The translations under genes and the position numbers were made by a program. Below are positions 1 to 10,400 of a stretch of DNA of 64,000 nt, piece by piece; within the stretch, counting starts at the first letter, position 1; every line of letters begins with the position of its first letter. Origin of the DNA: Saccharomycopsis fibuligera x Saccharomycopsis cf. fibuligera (taxonomy: Eukaryota > Ascomycota > Saccharomycetes > Ascoideales > Saccharomycopsidaceae); the NCBI GenBank assembly GCA_001936135.1, contig CP012812.1, forward strand, positions 1,054,001-1,118,000, read 5' to 3'. The notes beneath the pieces are model-generated. The model was not told where the DNA came from. It was given only the letters and a program-made list of their open reading frames with translations, and searched no databases.

Positions 1-2
1 AA

Positions 3-3000
3 TATTTTGATCTAACTGATAAACACACATTGATCAAGCTAGTGGTGATTATTGCTAAAAACATTGATTCTGAATTCAAAATGTACGTGCCAAGTATCAT
101 ACTGGCATTTTTGAATGCTTTGAATAATGACACTTCTAGAGAACGATTCATCTCAAGAAAGATTATTGATGCTTTTGTTTCCTTCAGTTCATGTATTGAA
201 GAGTATTTTGATTTAATCATTAGTAATATCTTGCGATTCATTGAGAATGGTCCATTTGAATTAAGAAAAGCAGCTATTGAATCCATTGGACATTTTACCG
301 CTTCTATCAACTTGACCGATTTCGCATCAAGAATAATTCATCCATTTTTGAGAATTTTGAACAAGGCGCCGGAAAATATTCAATTAAGAGAGTCTGTAAT
401 GAACTCTTTATGCGCATTGATTGTTCAATTGAAAGGTGAGTATTTTATTTTCTTGCCTATTGTGGATTCCGTACTCTCTCAAAACAAAATTTCTTCACCA
501 ACATACACCAAACTTGTGCATCAATTGATCAAGAATGAAAACGTTTCCTTTACATTACCAACAGAATACCAACCACAACCAGCAGACAGAGAAGATGAAA
601 GTATGCGGCCAGTTGACGTTTCTGAATTGCAACCAGTTTGGCAATGCTACCATTGCAAAACTAAAGGTGACTGGATTGAATGGCTCAAAGATTTCAATTT
701 GAAACTTCTTAAATTTTCGCCATCCATTTCTTTAAACTCGTGTGAGATATTAGCCTATGCACATGCTCCGGTAGCTAGAGAATTGTTTAACGCTGCATTT
801 GCTGCAGTTTGGGTTGCTATTACTGATGACTATAGAGCAGATTTGGCCAAATGTTTATACTACGCATTACAAAATGCTCCTAGTTCTTCTGACGTGTTAC
901 AGACTATTCTTAACTTGAGCGAGTTCATGGAGCATAACAATACGAGATTACCTATTAGTATTTCTATCCTTTCTAAATACTCTTTCCGTCATCATGCGTT
1001 TGCTAAAGCGCTTCATTATAAGGAGATTGAATTCAAAGATAGCGCATTCCAAAACAATGTCTCTGTCACTACGGTGGACTCGCTAATTAATATTAATAAT
1101 TCATTGCAGCAATCAGATTCGGGAATAGGGATGTTAAAGATTGCTACTAATTTTTACAAGTTTGAGCCTAAGGAGTCGTGGTTTCAGAAATTGCAAAGAT
1201 GGAATGAAGCGTTAAGCATTTATGAGAAGAAAATTGCTGAAAACAATGCTAGTTTAGAAGTGATCAATGGTAAAATGAGTTGTTTGCATGCTTTGGGACA
1301 ATGGGAGCAACTTGAAAGTTTCACAGAAAAAAATTGGAATTTGATTTCCAATGTAAATAAGGAGAAAGTTGCGCCATTGGCAGCAGCTGCTGCTTGGGGT
1401 ACATCGAAATGGAACAAGATGGATGATTACATCAACGTGATGAAAGAGGATTCAGCAAACAAGTATTTCTTTAACGCGATCTTAAATGTGCATCGTTGCA
1501 ACTATGGGCTATCTGGTGAAAACATTAGAAATGCTAGGGAATTGCTTAGTAATGAGATTACTTCGTTGATTAATGAAAGTTACAGCAGAGCATATGATGT
1601 TGTTGTTAGAATCCAAATGCTTTCTGATCTTGAGGAAATCATTGAATACAAGCAACTTGATGATAATAATCCAAGGAAGAGACTTTTGAGAGCATCGTGG
1701 GATAAACGGTTGTACCATTGTCAAGGTAATGTTGATATTTGGCAAAGATTGCTTAATGTGAGATCGTTAGTCATTGAACCTGAAGAAGACTTGGAAGCAA
1801 GAATCAAATTTGCCAATTTATGCAGAAAATCAGGAAGAATTGTTCTTGCTGAGAAGACATTGTCAAGCTTGAAGAAAAACACGGTGCAATTGAAACCAGT
1901 TGCCGGTAACGGTAACGAAGGAGCTAAATTTACCAATCCTGCTCTTGTTTATGCTCAATTGAAATTATTATGGGAAATCAACCAAAGAGAAAAAGCATGG
2001 GCCACGCTATGCACGTTCACTTATGACTTGAGTGCCGCGTTGTGCTTGAAAGCTGATAACTTGGTGTCTCCTAGAAAGCCAGCAGTTATGCCGTGTGATG
2101 AACCGTTATATGACAATTTGCGCAAGATTCTTTGTAAATGCTTTTTGAAACAAGGACAATGGCAAATTCAACTTAATTCAAGATGGACAGAGGACAAAGA
2201 TGCTGAAGGCGGAGTCTTGGGATCTTTTCTTATCCCTACAATCTTACATAATGACTGGTATAAAGGTTGGCATTATTGGGCTCTTGCCAATTTCGAAGTA
2301 ATTTCTTCTAAATCAACTAGATTAAGAAATCGTGAGGATCAAGTAACACCAGGAGCCGAAGAGAATGATAACGAAAAAGAATTGGTAAAACTTCATGCTA
2401 TTCCTGCAATCAAAGGGTTTTTCCGCTCGATCGAATTATCTAGTGCGGTCGCGTTGCAAGATTTGCTTAGGTTGCTTGATTTGTGGTTTGCATTTGGCGG
2501 ATATCCCGAGGCAGCTAATGAAATTGAACGAGGCATTAATGACCTTTCCATTGAGACTTGGTTACAGGTGCTTCCTCAACTTTTCTCTCGTTTGCATCAT
2601 CCTGACAAGACCATTAATACGTCGCTTCAAAAACTTATTGTCAGATTGGCTGAAGTTCACCCACAAGCATTATTATTCCCGTTGAATGTTTCTGTTAGAT
2701 CAACTAAAAAAGCAGGACAAACTACGGCGCATCATATTTTGAACAATATCAAACTATTGCACCCGAAGGTTGTTAGTGAGGCAGAATTAATTGTCACTCA
2801 ATTGGTCAAGGCAGCAATGTTGTTAACTGAAATGTGGTTCCATAGAATTGAGGAAGCTGTGGGATATTTCCAAAGTGGCCACCATTACAAAAGAATGATT
2901 GAACTTTTGGATGAAGTGTACCAGTACCCGAGAGTGACATTTTATGAAAAATCATTTTGGGCTGTTTGGGGTAATGAAATTACTAGAGGTTATGAATGGC

Positions 3001-4370
3001 TTGTCAAGTACACCAAAAAATTTGAAGAAACAGGTAGAAGTGATATCTCTCTCTTACAACTGGCGTTTGATTGTTTAGCTCCAGTGCATAATAAACTTAA
3101 TGCGGAATTTAACAGTTTGAAAGGCTTGTACTTGGAGTTCATTGCGCCGGAATTATTAAGATGTCATGACTTGGACCTTGCTATTCCAGGAACATACCAG
3201 CCGGGCAAGACTGTTATTGGCATTTCCAAATTCATTGATTATTTGCCATTACTTGTTTCCAAACAACGTCCAAGACGTCTATTCATTAGAGGTCAAGATG
3301 GAAGAATTTACGATTATGTGTTGAAGGGTCAAGAGGATATTAGACAAGATAATATGGTTATGCAGTTGTTTGGCCTAGTTAATAGATTTTTGGACAATGA
3401 TCCTGAATGTTTCAAACGACACTTGAATTTGGAGCCATACCCAACGGTGCCACTTTCTCCGAAATCGGGTCTTTTAGGTTGGGTGCCTAATTCTGATACA
3501 TTCCATCAGTTGATCATGCAAAATAGAAACTTCAAAGGTGTTCCTCGTGACATTGAACGACGTACCATGAATCCACTCGCAGCTAAATGCGGTGATAATA
3601 TCACGATTTTACGAAAATTGGAAATGTTCTTGGTGAGTTTGGGTGGGTCTCGAGGCATGGATATTTATGAAGTCTTATGGCTCAAGAGTCGTTCTTCTGA
3701 AGTTTGGCTAGAACGACGTACCACTTATATTCGTTCATTAGCATCAATGTCGATGGTTGGTTATGTTTTGGGGCTCGGTGACAGACACCCATCAAACATT
3801 ATGATTCATAGAGTGACTGGGAAAGTTATCCATATTGATTATGGTGATTGTTTTGAAGCAGCAGCACTTAGAGAAAAATGGCCTGAGAAGGTGCCATTTA
3901 GATTGACCCGGATGTTGGTAAATGCATTAGAAGCCTCAGGAATTGAAGGATCATTTAGAATCACTTTGGACCATGTGGTCAGAGTGCTTAGATCAAATAG
4001 TGAGTCGTTACTTGCTTTGTTTGAATCATTCGCTCATGATCCATTGATTAACTGGGGGTTCGATATTCCTACTAAAGCAGTGGTTAGAGCCACTGGTTAC
4101 AATCCACCAGAAGTGGTTCCGGCCGAATTATTGGCTAGAGGGAAAATCACCGAAGAACAATGCGATCAAATGGAAGAACAAGAAAGGTTGGATCTTATGG
4201 ATGCTAGAGCCCAGTATGTGTTACGGAGAATTGGTGATAAGTTGACAGGGAATGACTTTGCCAAAGCGCAAAATTTAACATTTAACAAGCAGGTGGATAA
4301 ACTTATTATGCAAGCTACTGACAATGAAGGGTTGTGTCAGCATTTTGTTGGTTGGTGTGCTTTTTGGTAG
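3..4370 (+). CDS. TOR: TOR-family phosphatidylinositol-3-kinase-related kinase, C-terminal part (5' end outside window)
   Basis: Serine/threonine kinase of the TOR complexes, which couple nutrients to growth. The frame is open to the left edge (the first Met-like codon, at 30, is TTG), so this is the last ~1455 residues of a protein usually about 2,400 long. In order: end of the HEAT repeats, FAT domain (ELFNAAFA, MEHNN, HAFAKALHYKE), FRB helix bundle (about 2797-3120), kinase domain with SKQRPR, LKGQEDIRQD, the catalytic loop GDRHPSN (3777-3797), and the FATC tail ending GWCAFW. The metal-binding motif reads DYG (3837-3845) rather than DFG. The FRB is degenerate: Val (codon 2859-2861) replaces the Ser that controls FKBP12-rapamycin binding, and the Trp, Tyr and Phe contacts are also changed (see findings). 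It may be a second, divergent TOR. Family assignment is certain; paralogue status is inference. Confidence 0.95.
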   Translation, partial: YFDLTDKHTLIKLVVIIAKNIDSEFKMYVPSIILAFLNALNNDTSRERFISRKIIDAFVSFSSCIEEYFDLIISNILRFIENGPFELRKAAIESIGHFTASINLTDFASRIIHPFLRILNKAPENIQLRESVMNSLCALIVQLKGEYFIFLPIVDSVLSQNKISSPTYTKLVHQLIKNENVSFTLPTEYQPQPADREDESMRPVDVSELQPVWQCYHCKTKGDWIEWLKDFNLKLLKFSPSISLNSCEILAYAHAPVARELFNAAFAAVWVAITDDYRADLAKCLYYALQNAPSSSDVLQTILNLSEFMEHNNTRLPISISILSKYSFRHHAFAKALHYKEIEFKDSAFQNNVSVTTVDSLININNSLQQSDSGIGMLKIATNFYKFEPKESWFQKLQRWNEALSIYEKKIAENNASLEVINGKMSCLHALGQWEQLESFTEKNWNLISNVNKEKVAPLAAAAAWGTSKWNKMDDYINVMKEDSANKYFFNAILNVHRCNYGLSGENIRNARELLSNEITSLINESYSRAYDVVVRIQMLSDLEEIIEYKQLDDNNPRKRLLRASWDKRLYHCQGNVDIWQRLLNVRSLVIEPEEDLEARIKFANLCRKSGRIVLAEKTLSSLKKNTVQLKPVAGNGNEGAKFTNPALVYAQLKLLWEINQREKAWATLCTFTYDLSAALCLKADNLVSPRKPAVMPCDEPLYDNLRKILCKCFLKQGQWQIQLNSRWTEDKDAEGGVLGSFLIPTILHNDWYKGWHYWALANFEVISSKSTRLRNREDQVTPGAEENDNEKELVKLHAIPAIKGFFRSIELSSAVALQDLLRLLDLWFAFGGYPEAANEIERGINDLSIETWLQVLPQLFSRLHHPDKTINTSLQKLIVRLAEVHPQALLFPLNVSVRSTKKAGQTTAHHILNNIKLLHPKVVSEAELIVTQLVKAAMLLTEMWFHRIEEAVGYFQSGHHYKRMIELLDEVYQYPRVTFYEKSFWAVWGNEITRGYEWLVKYTKKFEETGRSDISLLQLAFDCLAPVHNKLNAEFNSLKGLYLEFIAPELLRCHDLDLAIPGTYQPGKTVIGISKFIDYLPLLVSKQRPRRLFIRGQDGRIYDYVLKGQEDIRQDNMVMQLFGLVNRFLDNDPECFKRHLNLEPYPTVPLSPKSGLLGWVPNSDTFHQLIMQNRNFKGVPRDIERRTMNPLAAKCGDNITILRKLEMFLVSLGGSRGMDIYEVLWLKSRSSEVWLERRTTYIRSLASMSMVGYVLGLGDRHPSNIMIHRVTGKVIHIDYGDCFEAAALREKWPEKVPFRLTRMLVNALEASGIEGSFRITLDHVVRVLRSNSESLLALFESFAHDPLINWGFDIPTKAVVRATGYNPPEVVPAELLARGKITEEQCDQMEEQERLDLMDARAQYVLRRIGDKLTGNDFAKAQNLTFNKQVDKLIMQATDNEGLCQHFVGWCAFW

Positions 4371-4893
4371 GCTTCTCAATGAAGAGGTGTGGATTGATTA
4401 CATGGTTTATTTGACTTGTCTGTCTGTTTGTTGAATTTTGGAGATATTTTGGCTGTATGTGCTTTGTGGTTCAAATTATACATTGTGCTCTTAATAATCA
4501 AGACTATTTTTAGATACTCAATTGGCTCACGCTATGCATTCAAATCTGTGGAACTGTAAGAAATTAAAGAAATCGTAGACGGTGTTTCATTCTTATTATC
4601 ACCACTTTTAGACTAAAATAAACACAATTGGTCTTTAGACAAAGTTTTGTCAAAGCGCTCATTGTAATTTGGAAATTCGCTTTTCGTGCTTTATGTTGTC
4701 TATTTTGCGTTTGTGAGAAACTAAGTTTGCCTACACTTTACGCGAAACGTGAATTCGGCTCTATACATAAAGCTCAAGTTCTGTTGAACGCTAACATATA
4801 ATTAAAACAACAAGGACAATGTCAAATCTAAAGCATACCAATCGAGTTCTTAACTGGAGCTCTTTAAATATGCCTATTTATGTATTTGATTGA
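4371..4893. other. Intergenic, convergent 3' ends
   Basis: Holds the 3' flanks of TOR (+) and the NAD(P)-binding gene (-). AT-rich; no ORF or RNA gene recognised. Confidence 0.6.
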
Positions 4894-5961
4894 TTATTTA
4901 TTTTGAGTTTCTGGTTTTGTTATATAAACAACTGTATCATCAATATCTTTCCAAAATGAATCCGACTTATACTTTGGGCTCCATCCCAAATTCAAATGGT
5001 GTGCTAATTCTGCCTTAGAATAAGAATTAGTACCCCATAACACTGCTGATGCAGAGTTTCCAGTAATTTGAGCTACTCCCTTTGGATCAAGCTCAACAAC
5101 ACTATCCTTAGATACTATTTTTCTTTCAAATAAGGATTTGGCTAATTTGGAAGCAACCTCACTCCATTTGTGTTGACCCACCTCGGCGAAATAGTAGCCT
5201 AGTTTGCCTGTTCTGATTTGGTTTTCCTTTTTATCAGTAGTTCTGAGCAATTCGTTGAGAAGAATCGAGTAAAGATTACCTAAATCTTCAATGTGAACAT
5301 GGGACCAGATATAGTCACCGCTGTACACGGTAAACGCTTGATCATTCTTGATTGAAGCAGTAGCCAATAATGGTACTTGAACAGAAAGTTTATGGTCGTA
5401 ACCATTGCTTAGACCAAAAATCGTTGGTGGGGACACAATTACTGTTTTAACATATGTCGGATTTGATTCTTGAATGTCCAAGATGATTTTATCAACTGGA
5501 CGATGATGATTCTCGCTGGGCAAATTATTGATTATGTCATTATCTTTCAAATCGGAAATTGGTTTCGTTGCTGGACCTTTATTCTTGGAGAGAACATCTG
5601 CAATGACGCCAGTTCCCGAGGTGTGGATTATATAAAAATTTGATTTTTTGCCCTTTGCTACTTGTGCAAGAACTTGAGCACTGGGAACATGGTCGACATC
5701 AGCGGTGGTGATGACAATATCAGCCAATTCGTAATGCTGCTTCAATATATCAGAACTGTCGAGATCACCAATAACGGTGGTGAAGTTTTGGCCGTTATTG
5801 GAGTTGTTTATTTTTTGTTTCAAGTTATTGGCCTTGGCTTCAGTTCTTGCGAGAGCTGTGATTTGGATGTTGTTGAAGCGCGGGTCATTCAAAATGTTGT
5901 GGAGCACTTCGCCGCCAATGTAGCCAGTGGCTCCAGTGATAAAGAGTTTCAAGTCAGACAT
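4894..5961 (-). CDS. NAD(P)-binding Rossmann protein, atypical SDR / NmrA-like family
   Basis: A 355-residue protein starting at an ATG (5961). The N-terminus carries the dinucleotide-binding loop GATGYIGG at residues 10-17 after a hydrophobic first strand, as in extended and atypical short-chain dehydrogenases. Further Rossmann features are a run of Ala-Arg after the second strand (ITALARTEAKA), VIGDLDS after the third, and HTSGTGV near residue 115. I see no clear YxxxK catalytic pair, so it may be a redox-sensing NmrA-type protein or an epimerase/reductase of unknown substrate. Related yeast proteins include uncharacterised NAD-dependent epimerase-like proteins. No signal peptide or membrane segment is visible, so it is probably cytosolic. 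It shares a 1.5-kb divergent promoter with NEW1. Confidence 0.8.
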   Translation of the reverse strand: MSDLKLFITGATGYIGGEVLHNILNDPRFNNIQITALARTEAKANNLKQKINNSNNGQNFTTVIGDLDSSDILKQHYELADIVITTADVDHVPSAQVLAQVAKGKKSNFYIIHTSGTGVIADVLSKNKGPATKPISDLKDNDIINNLPSENHHRPVDKIILDIQESNPTYVKTVIVSPPTIFGLSNGYDHKLSVQVPLLATASIKNDQAFTVYSGDYIWSHVHIEDLGNLYSILLNELLRTTDKKENQIRTGKLGYYFAEVGQHKWSEVASKLAKSLFERKIVSKDSVVELDPKGVAQITGNSASAVLWGTNSYSKAELAHHLNLGWSPKYKSDSFWKDIDDTVVYITKPETQNK

Positions 5962-7129
5962 GATATTTTGTTGGTTCGTTGGTTCTTTGCTGGAATGTGT
6001 TCCAATTGAGAGGTAATTGGGTGTATTTGATATGATATAGTGGAGGAGTTTAGGATAGACACAGGTGTACTTGTTAAGGGTGGATTTTGTTGGAGTTTAT
6101 ACCAGAAGTAGCGAGAAATATTAGTAAGCATATTATTTGTAAGAAATTGCGACATTCAACATTACCGTAGAGATGTAGAGATAAGCTATCCCCTGGATTA
6201 CAAATTACATGCCTAATATGAGTTTTTAGCCCCTTGTATTTGTGAGATCGACCACACAGTTCTGATCGTCATTGCCAGTGGCAGTTTGCAATTTGCTGAT
6301 TGCTTCTATTGCATGATTTAAGCTTGAGGATAGCAAATCTTCAAATTAACGGCCCATCCAAGAGGCTGCTGCCGATACCTTATCACGGTGGCTACATTTA
6401 GGCTTTCCGTCATTTTTTTAACACATTTGTTTATTTACCATTAACTCTAACCGAAGCATATTTTAGTAAAACAATACGAGACTTCTACTCACCCAAGCGG
6501 ATATCACACACTCCAAGCCTAGTTATGGAATACGCTTTTCTTCTGGGTTCGTAGCACCAAGCGCTTTGGGTGTTGATGTGATTTGTGTTTGATGCTTTGG
6601 GGTAACTGATATTTCTTGACTATAAACATGTTGGCACTCTGCAGGTCAAAATTGCATTGCATCTTCTTGTGAGCATGTGCATATCATTTACTGCATTTCT
6701 TCTTTTGAGGTTTGGCTTTTCTAGTCGAGCCTCATTTTCGCAGATACAATTGATTTCACACTTTACGCTGGCGAAATTCAATCCTTAGGAGGATAAAATG
6801 AAACCCTGTACTCAATTTGTGTTGCACAATTTTTTTTTTTTTACCATACCTGAGCAGTATCTTTTCTAGGCACAAATAAGTTGCACTGAGCACCGCAATA
6901 CCAAACAGAAAACCTGTTTGAGCAACCAATCCAAACAAAGGGGTGTCAAAAAAAAAAAAAAAAAAAAAAGGAAAATATAACAAAAACACACACACCCAAA
7001 CTCACAACTGTATTGCGGCCTTTTCTCGTAGGATATATACCTTTATGGTCTTATTCGACGAGTCTGATGATGGATGCGGGGTGCGTTTAGTGGTTTGGCG
7101 GTGTTTTGGTTTTGCGGCCGGAAAAGAGA

Positions 7130-7135
7130 CACGTG
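7130..7135. promoter_or_regulatory. CACGTG E-box upstream of NEW1
   Basis: Perfect palindromic CACGTG, 335 bp before the NEW1 ATG. This is the core recognised by Cbf1-type bHLH factors, which are used at translation and sulfur genes in yeasts. Function is inferred from sequence only. Confidence 0.4.
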
Positions 7136-7292
7136 CCGTATTTTATGCGATGCTATGCTATAATATGTTACAATATGCGATACGACGCATAAAAAAGTTT
7201 TTCTTTCTTTTTTTTTTTTTTTTTAATGCGAAAATTTTTTACTGCCAAAAGAAAAAAAATAAAAGAAACGCTGTTCTATCTTAAATTTAGAA

Positions 7293-7298
7293 TATATA
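7293..7298 (+). promoter_or_regulatory. Candidate TATA box of NEW1
   Basis: TATATA about 173 bp before the ATG, followed by a CT-rich stretch typical of yeast transcription-start regions of strongly expressed genes. Confidence 0.4.
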
Positions 7299-7470
7299 CA
7301 CTTCTTTCTTCTCTTATCTTCTGTAGTTGCCATTTTATTTGGTTTTTTCGCTTCTCTTCGAGGATCAACTTTTTTTTTGGATACTGCTCTGCTTCAGATA
7401 TCTTTCCTTTTCTGCCTCGCTCTTTTGTGAACAAGCGCTATACCAGAAGATCAACTAATATCAAAATATA

Positions 7471-10400
7471 ATGGCGCCTTTTCCTCAAAAGAAGAAGTTC
7501 GAAAAGTTTGACATTGGCAGCACTAGACCGGCTGCTGGTTCTGGCGGTTTCAACAACAGTTTCCACAGCAAGAAACCAATGTCTTTGCAACAATATCAAC
7601 AACAACAGCAAAAACAGTTTCAACAACAGACTGCCCCAGCTCCTGCTGCTGCTCAACACAAATCTTACACCCCAACTAGTAACAGTGTTACAAGCTCTGA
7701 TTTTGATTCTGCCTCGGAGCAATCCACTGCTTTAAACACCCCATCTCAATCTACTACTTCCTTGACCGCTTTGAATCACTCAATGGAAAAATTGCAGTTG
7801 TCGCCGCTCTCGGAGTTAATGGATTCATTCAAAAATTCTAAGAATTTGTCTGACATTAGAAGATACGCTACTGAAATTGCCAACAGAATTGCTAGCAATG
7901 GCTTGGCTACTATCCAAGAATGGAAGTTTTATGATTACGTCAAGTTGCTTACTACTTCTAAATCCGCTACTCCTTTATTGAAAGAAGGCTCAATGATTTT
8001 GTTGCAAACTCTCATCAGTAATGCTTACATTGACAAACAACCATTTGAAGCATATTTGGTTCAATTTTACCCATTGTGTCTTAACCAATTGGTTGCTAAG
8101 GAAGTCAATGTTGTCAAAGCTGCACAAAAGACCATTGATTTGCTCTACACTTGTATTCCACCAGCCGCTTATCCATCAGTGTTATTGACAGAATTACTTG
8201 CATACTTGAAAAGTAGTGCCAAATGGAAATGCAAGAATGGTGCATTGAGATTGATCAACAAGTTGATTGAAGATTCTTCTCCAGATGTGCTCAAGTCTAA
8301 ATTCCATGAAGCCATTCCAATTTTGACTGATATCTCTAGTGATTTCAAGCCAGAATTGGCTAAAGAAGGTTTGAAGACTTTGACTGCTTTTGTTGACATT
8401 TTGCAAGACAACTTGGACTTGGAAAAAAATTTGCCAGTTATTGTTGCTGCATTAAATGACCCAAAAAAGATTGCTGACTGTATCAAATCTTTAGCATCTA
8501 CCACTTTTGTTACCGAAGTCACTGAACCAACTTTGGCTGTGTTAGTGCCTTCTTTGAACAAGTCTATGAACTTGTCTTCATCGTCACAAGACCAACTTAG
8601 ATTGACTATTACTATTGTTGAGAATTTGACCAGATTGGTGAATAACTATAAAGAAATTGAAAGATACTTGCCAATGTTGTTGCCATCCGTCAAAAAGATT
8701 GTTCAAACTGGTACTTTGCCGGAAGTCAGAGAATTGGCTTCCAAATCCCTTGAAGTGCTTGAAAGCGCTGATGAATACAGTAAAAAGGGTGAATCTAGAG
8801 GTGCATATGTCTCTGTTGAACAAGGTAAAGAATTTGTGCAAAACAGATTGGCCAGTGACGAAGTTATCTTTAACTATGTTGGTAAAGTTATTTCCGATTT
8901 TGCTAATGCTCATGATTGGGAATCTTTACAAGAATACTTGAATGGTGTCTTTAGAACTGATGATGATCAAGACTCTCCAGCCAAGTTTTTGAATTTCGAC
9001 ACCAAAGAAGCTAAAACTGAATATGTTGCCAATATTATTGCCCAATTGAAAGCCCTTCTCCACGTTGAAGCTGAAGACGCTATCCATGAAGATGAGGGTA
9101 TTGAAATTGTTAACACCGTTTTCTCTTTGGCCTACGGTGGTAGAATGTTGCTTAACAAAACCAAATTGAGATTGGTCAAGGGTCACAGATATGGTCTTTG
9201 TGGTCGTAACGGTGCTGGTAAATCTACTTTGATGAGAGCTATTGACAATGGTCAAGTTGACGGTTTTCCATCTAAGGATGTTTTGCGTACTTGTTTTGTC
9301 GAACATAAGGTTCCTGAAGATGACGATAAGTCCAACAACTTGGATTTAGTCTCTTTGATCAAACTTGAACCTGAATTCGCTGCCCTTGAACGTGAAGAGA
9401 TTGCTAAAGCTTTGGAAGAAGTTGGTTTCGATGAGACTCGTAGAGCTCAAGCTATCAACTCTTTGTCTGGTGGTTGGAGAATGAAATTGGAATTGGCTAA
9501 AGCTATGTTAATGAAGGCCGATATTTTGCTTTTGGATGAACCTACCAATCATTTGGACGTTGCTAATGTTGCTTGGTTGGAAAACTACTTGTTGGAACAC
9601 ACTGATATTACTTCTTTGATTGTTTCTCACGATTCTGGCTTTTTGGATAAAGTGTGTACCAACATCATTCACTACGAAGGTAAAAAATTGGCTTACTACA
9701 AGGGTAATTTGTCCGAACTTGTTAAGGTCAAACCAGAAGCAAAATCTTACTACACTCTCTCTGGCTCTAATGCAAAGATGGCTTTCCCAAGATGTGGTCT
9801 TTTGCAAGGTATCAAATCTCGTACTAAGGCAATTGCCAAGATGGTCGATGTTACATTTGGGTATCCAGGTACTTCCAAACCATCTTTGTCTAATGTCTCT
9901 TGTTCTTTGTCTTTGTCTTCAAGAGTTGCCATCTTGGGTCCTAATGGTGCTGGTAAGTCTACTTTGATTAAGTTGTTGACTGCCGAATTGGTTCCACAAT
10001 CAGGTACTGTTGAAAAACATCCAAATTTGCGTATTGGTTACATTGCTCAGCATGCTTTGCAACACGTTGAACAACATAAGGAAAAAACCGCTAATCAATA
10101 TTTGCAATGGAGATACAAATTTGGTGACGATCGTGAAGTTCTTTTAAAAGAATCTCGTAAAATTAGTGACGAAGAAAAGGAAATTATGAAGAAGGAAATT
10201 GACATTGCGGATGGTAGAGGACCAAGACAAATTGAAGCTATTGTTGGTAGACAAAAATTCAAGAAATCTTTCCAATATGAAGTAAAATGGAAATTTTGGT
10301 TACCAAAATACAACTCTTGGGTTCCTAAAGAAGTTCTTTTGGAACATGGATTCCACAAACTTGTGCAAAAATTCGATGATCATGAAGCTTCTAGAGAAGG

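Larger units (their letters stand above)
5962..7470. other. Divergent promoter region between the SDR-like gene and NEW1
   Basis: Contains A22 (6948-6969) followed by a CA-rich stretch, a T17 run (7208-7224), an E-box (7130-7135) and a pyrimidine-rich leader before NEW1. No convincing gene. Confidence 0.6.
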
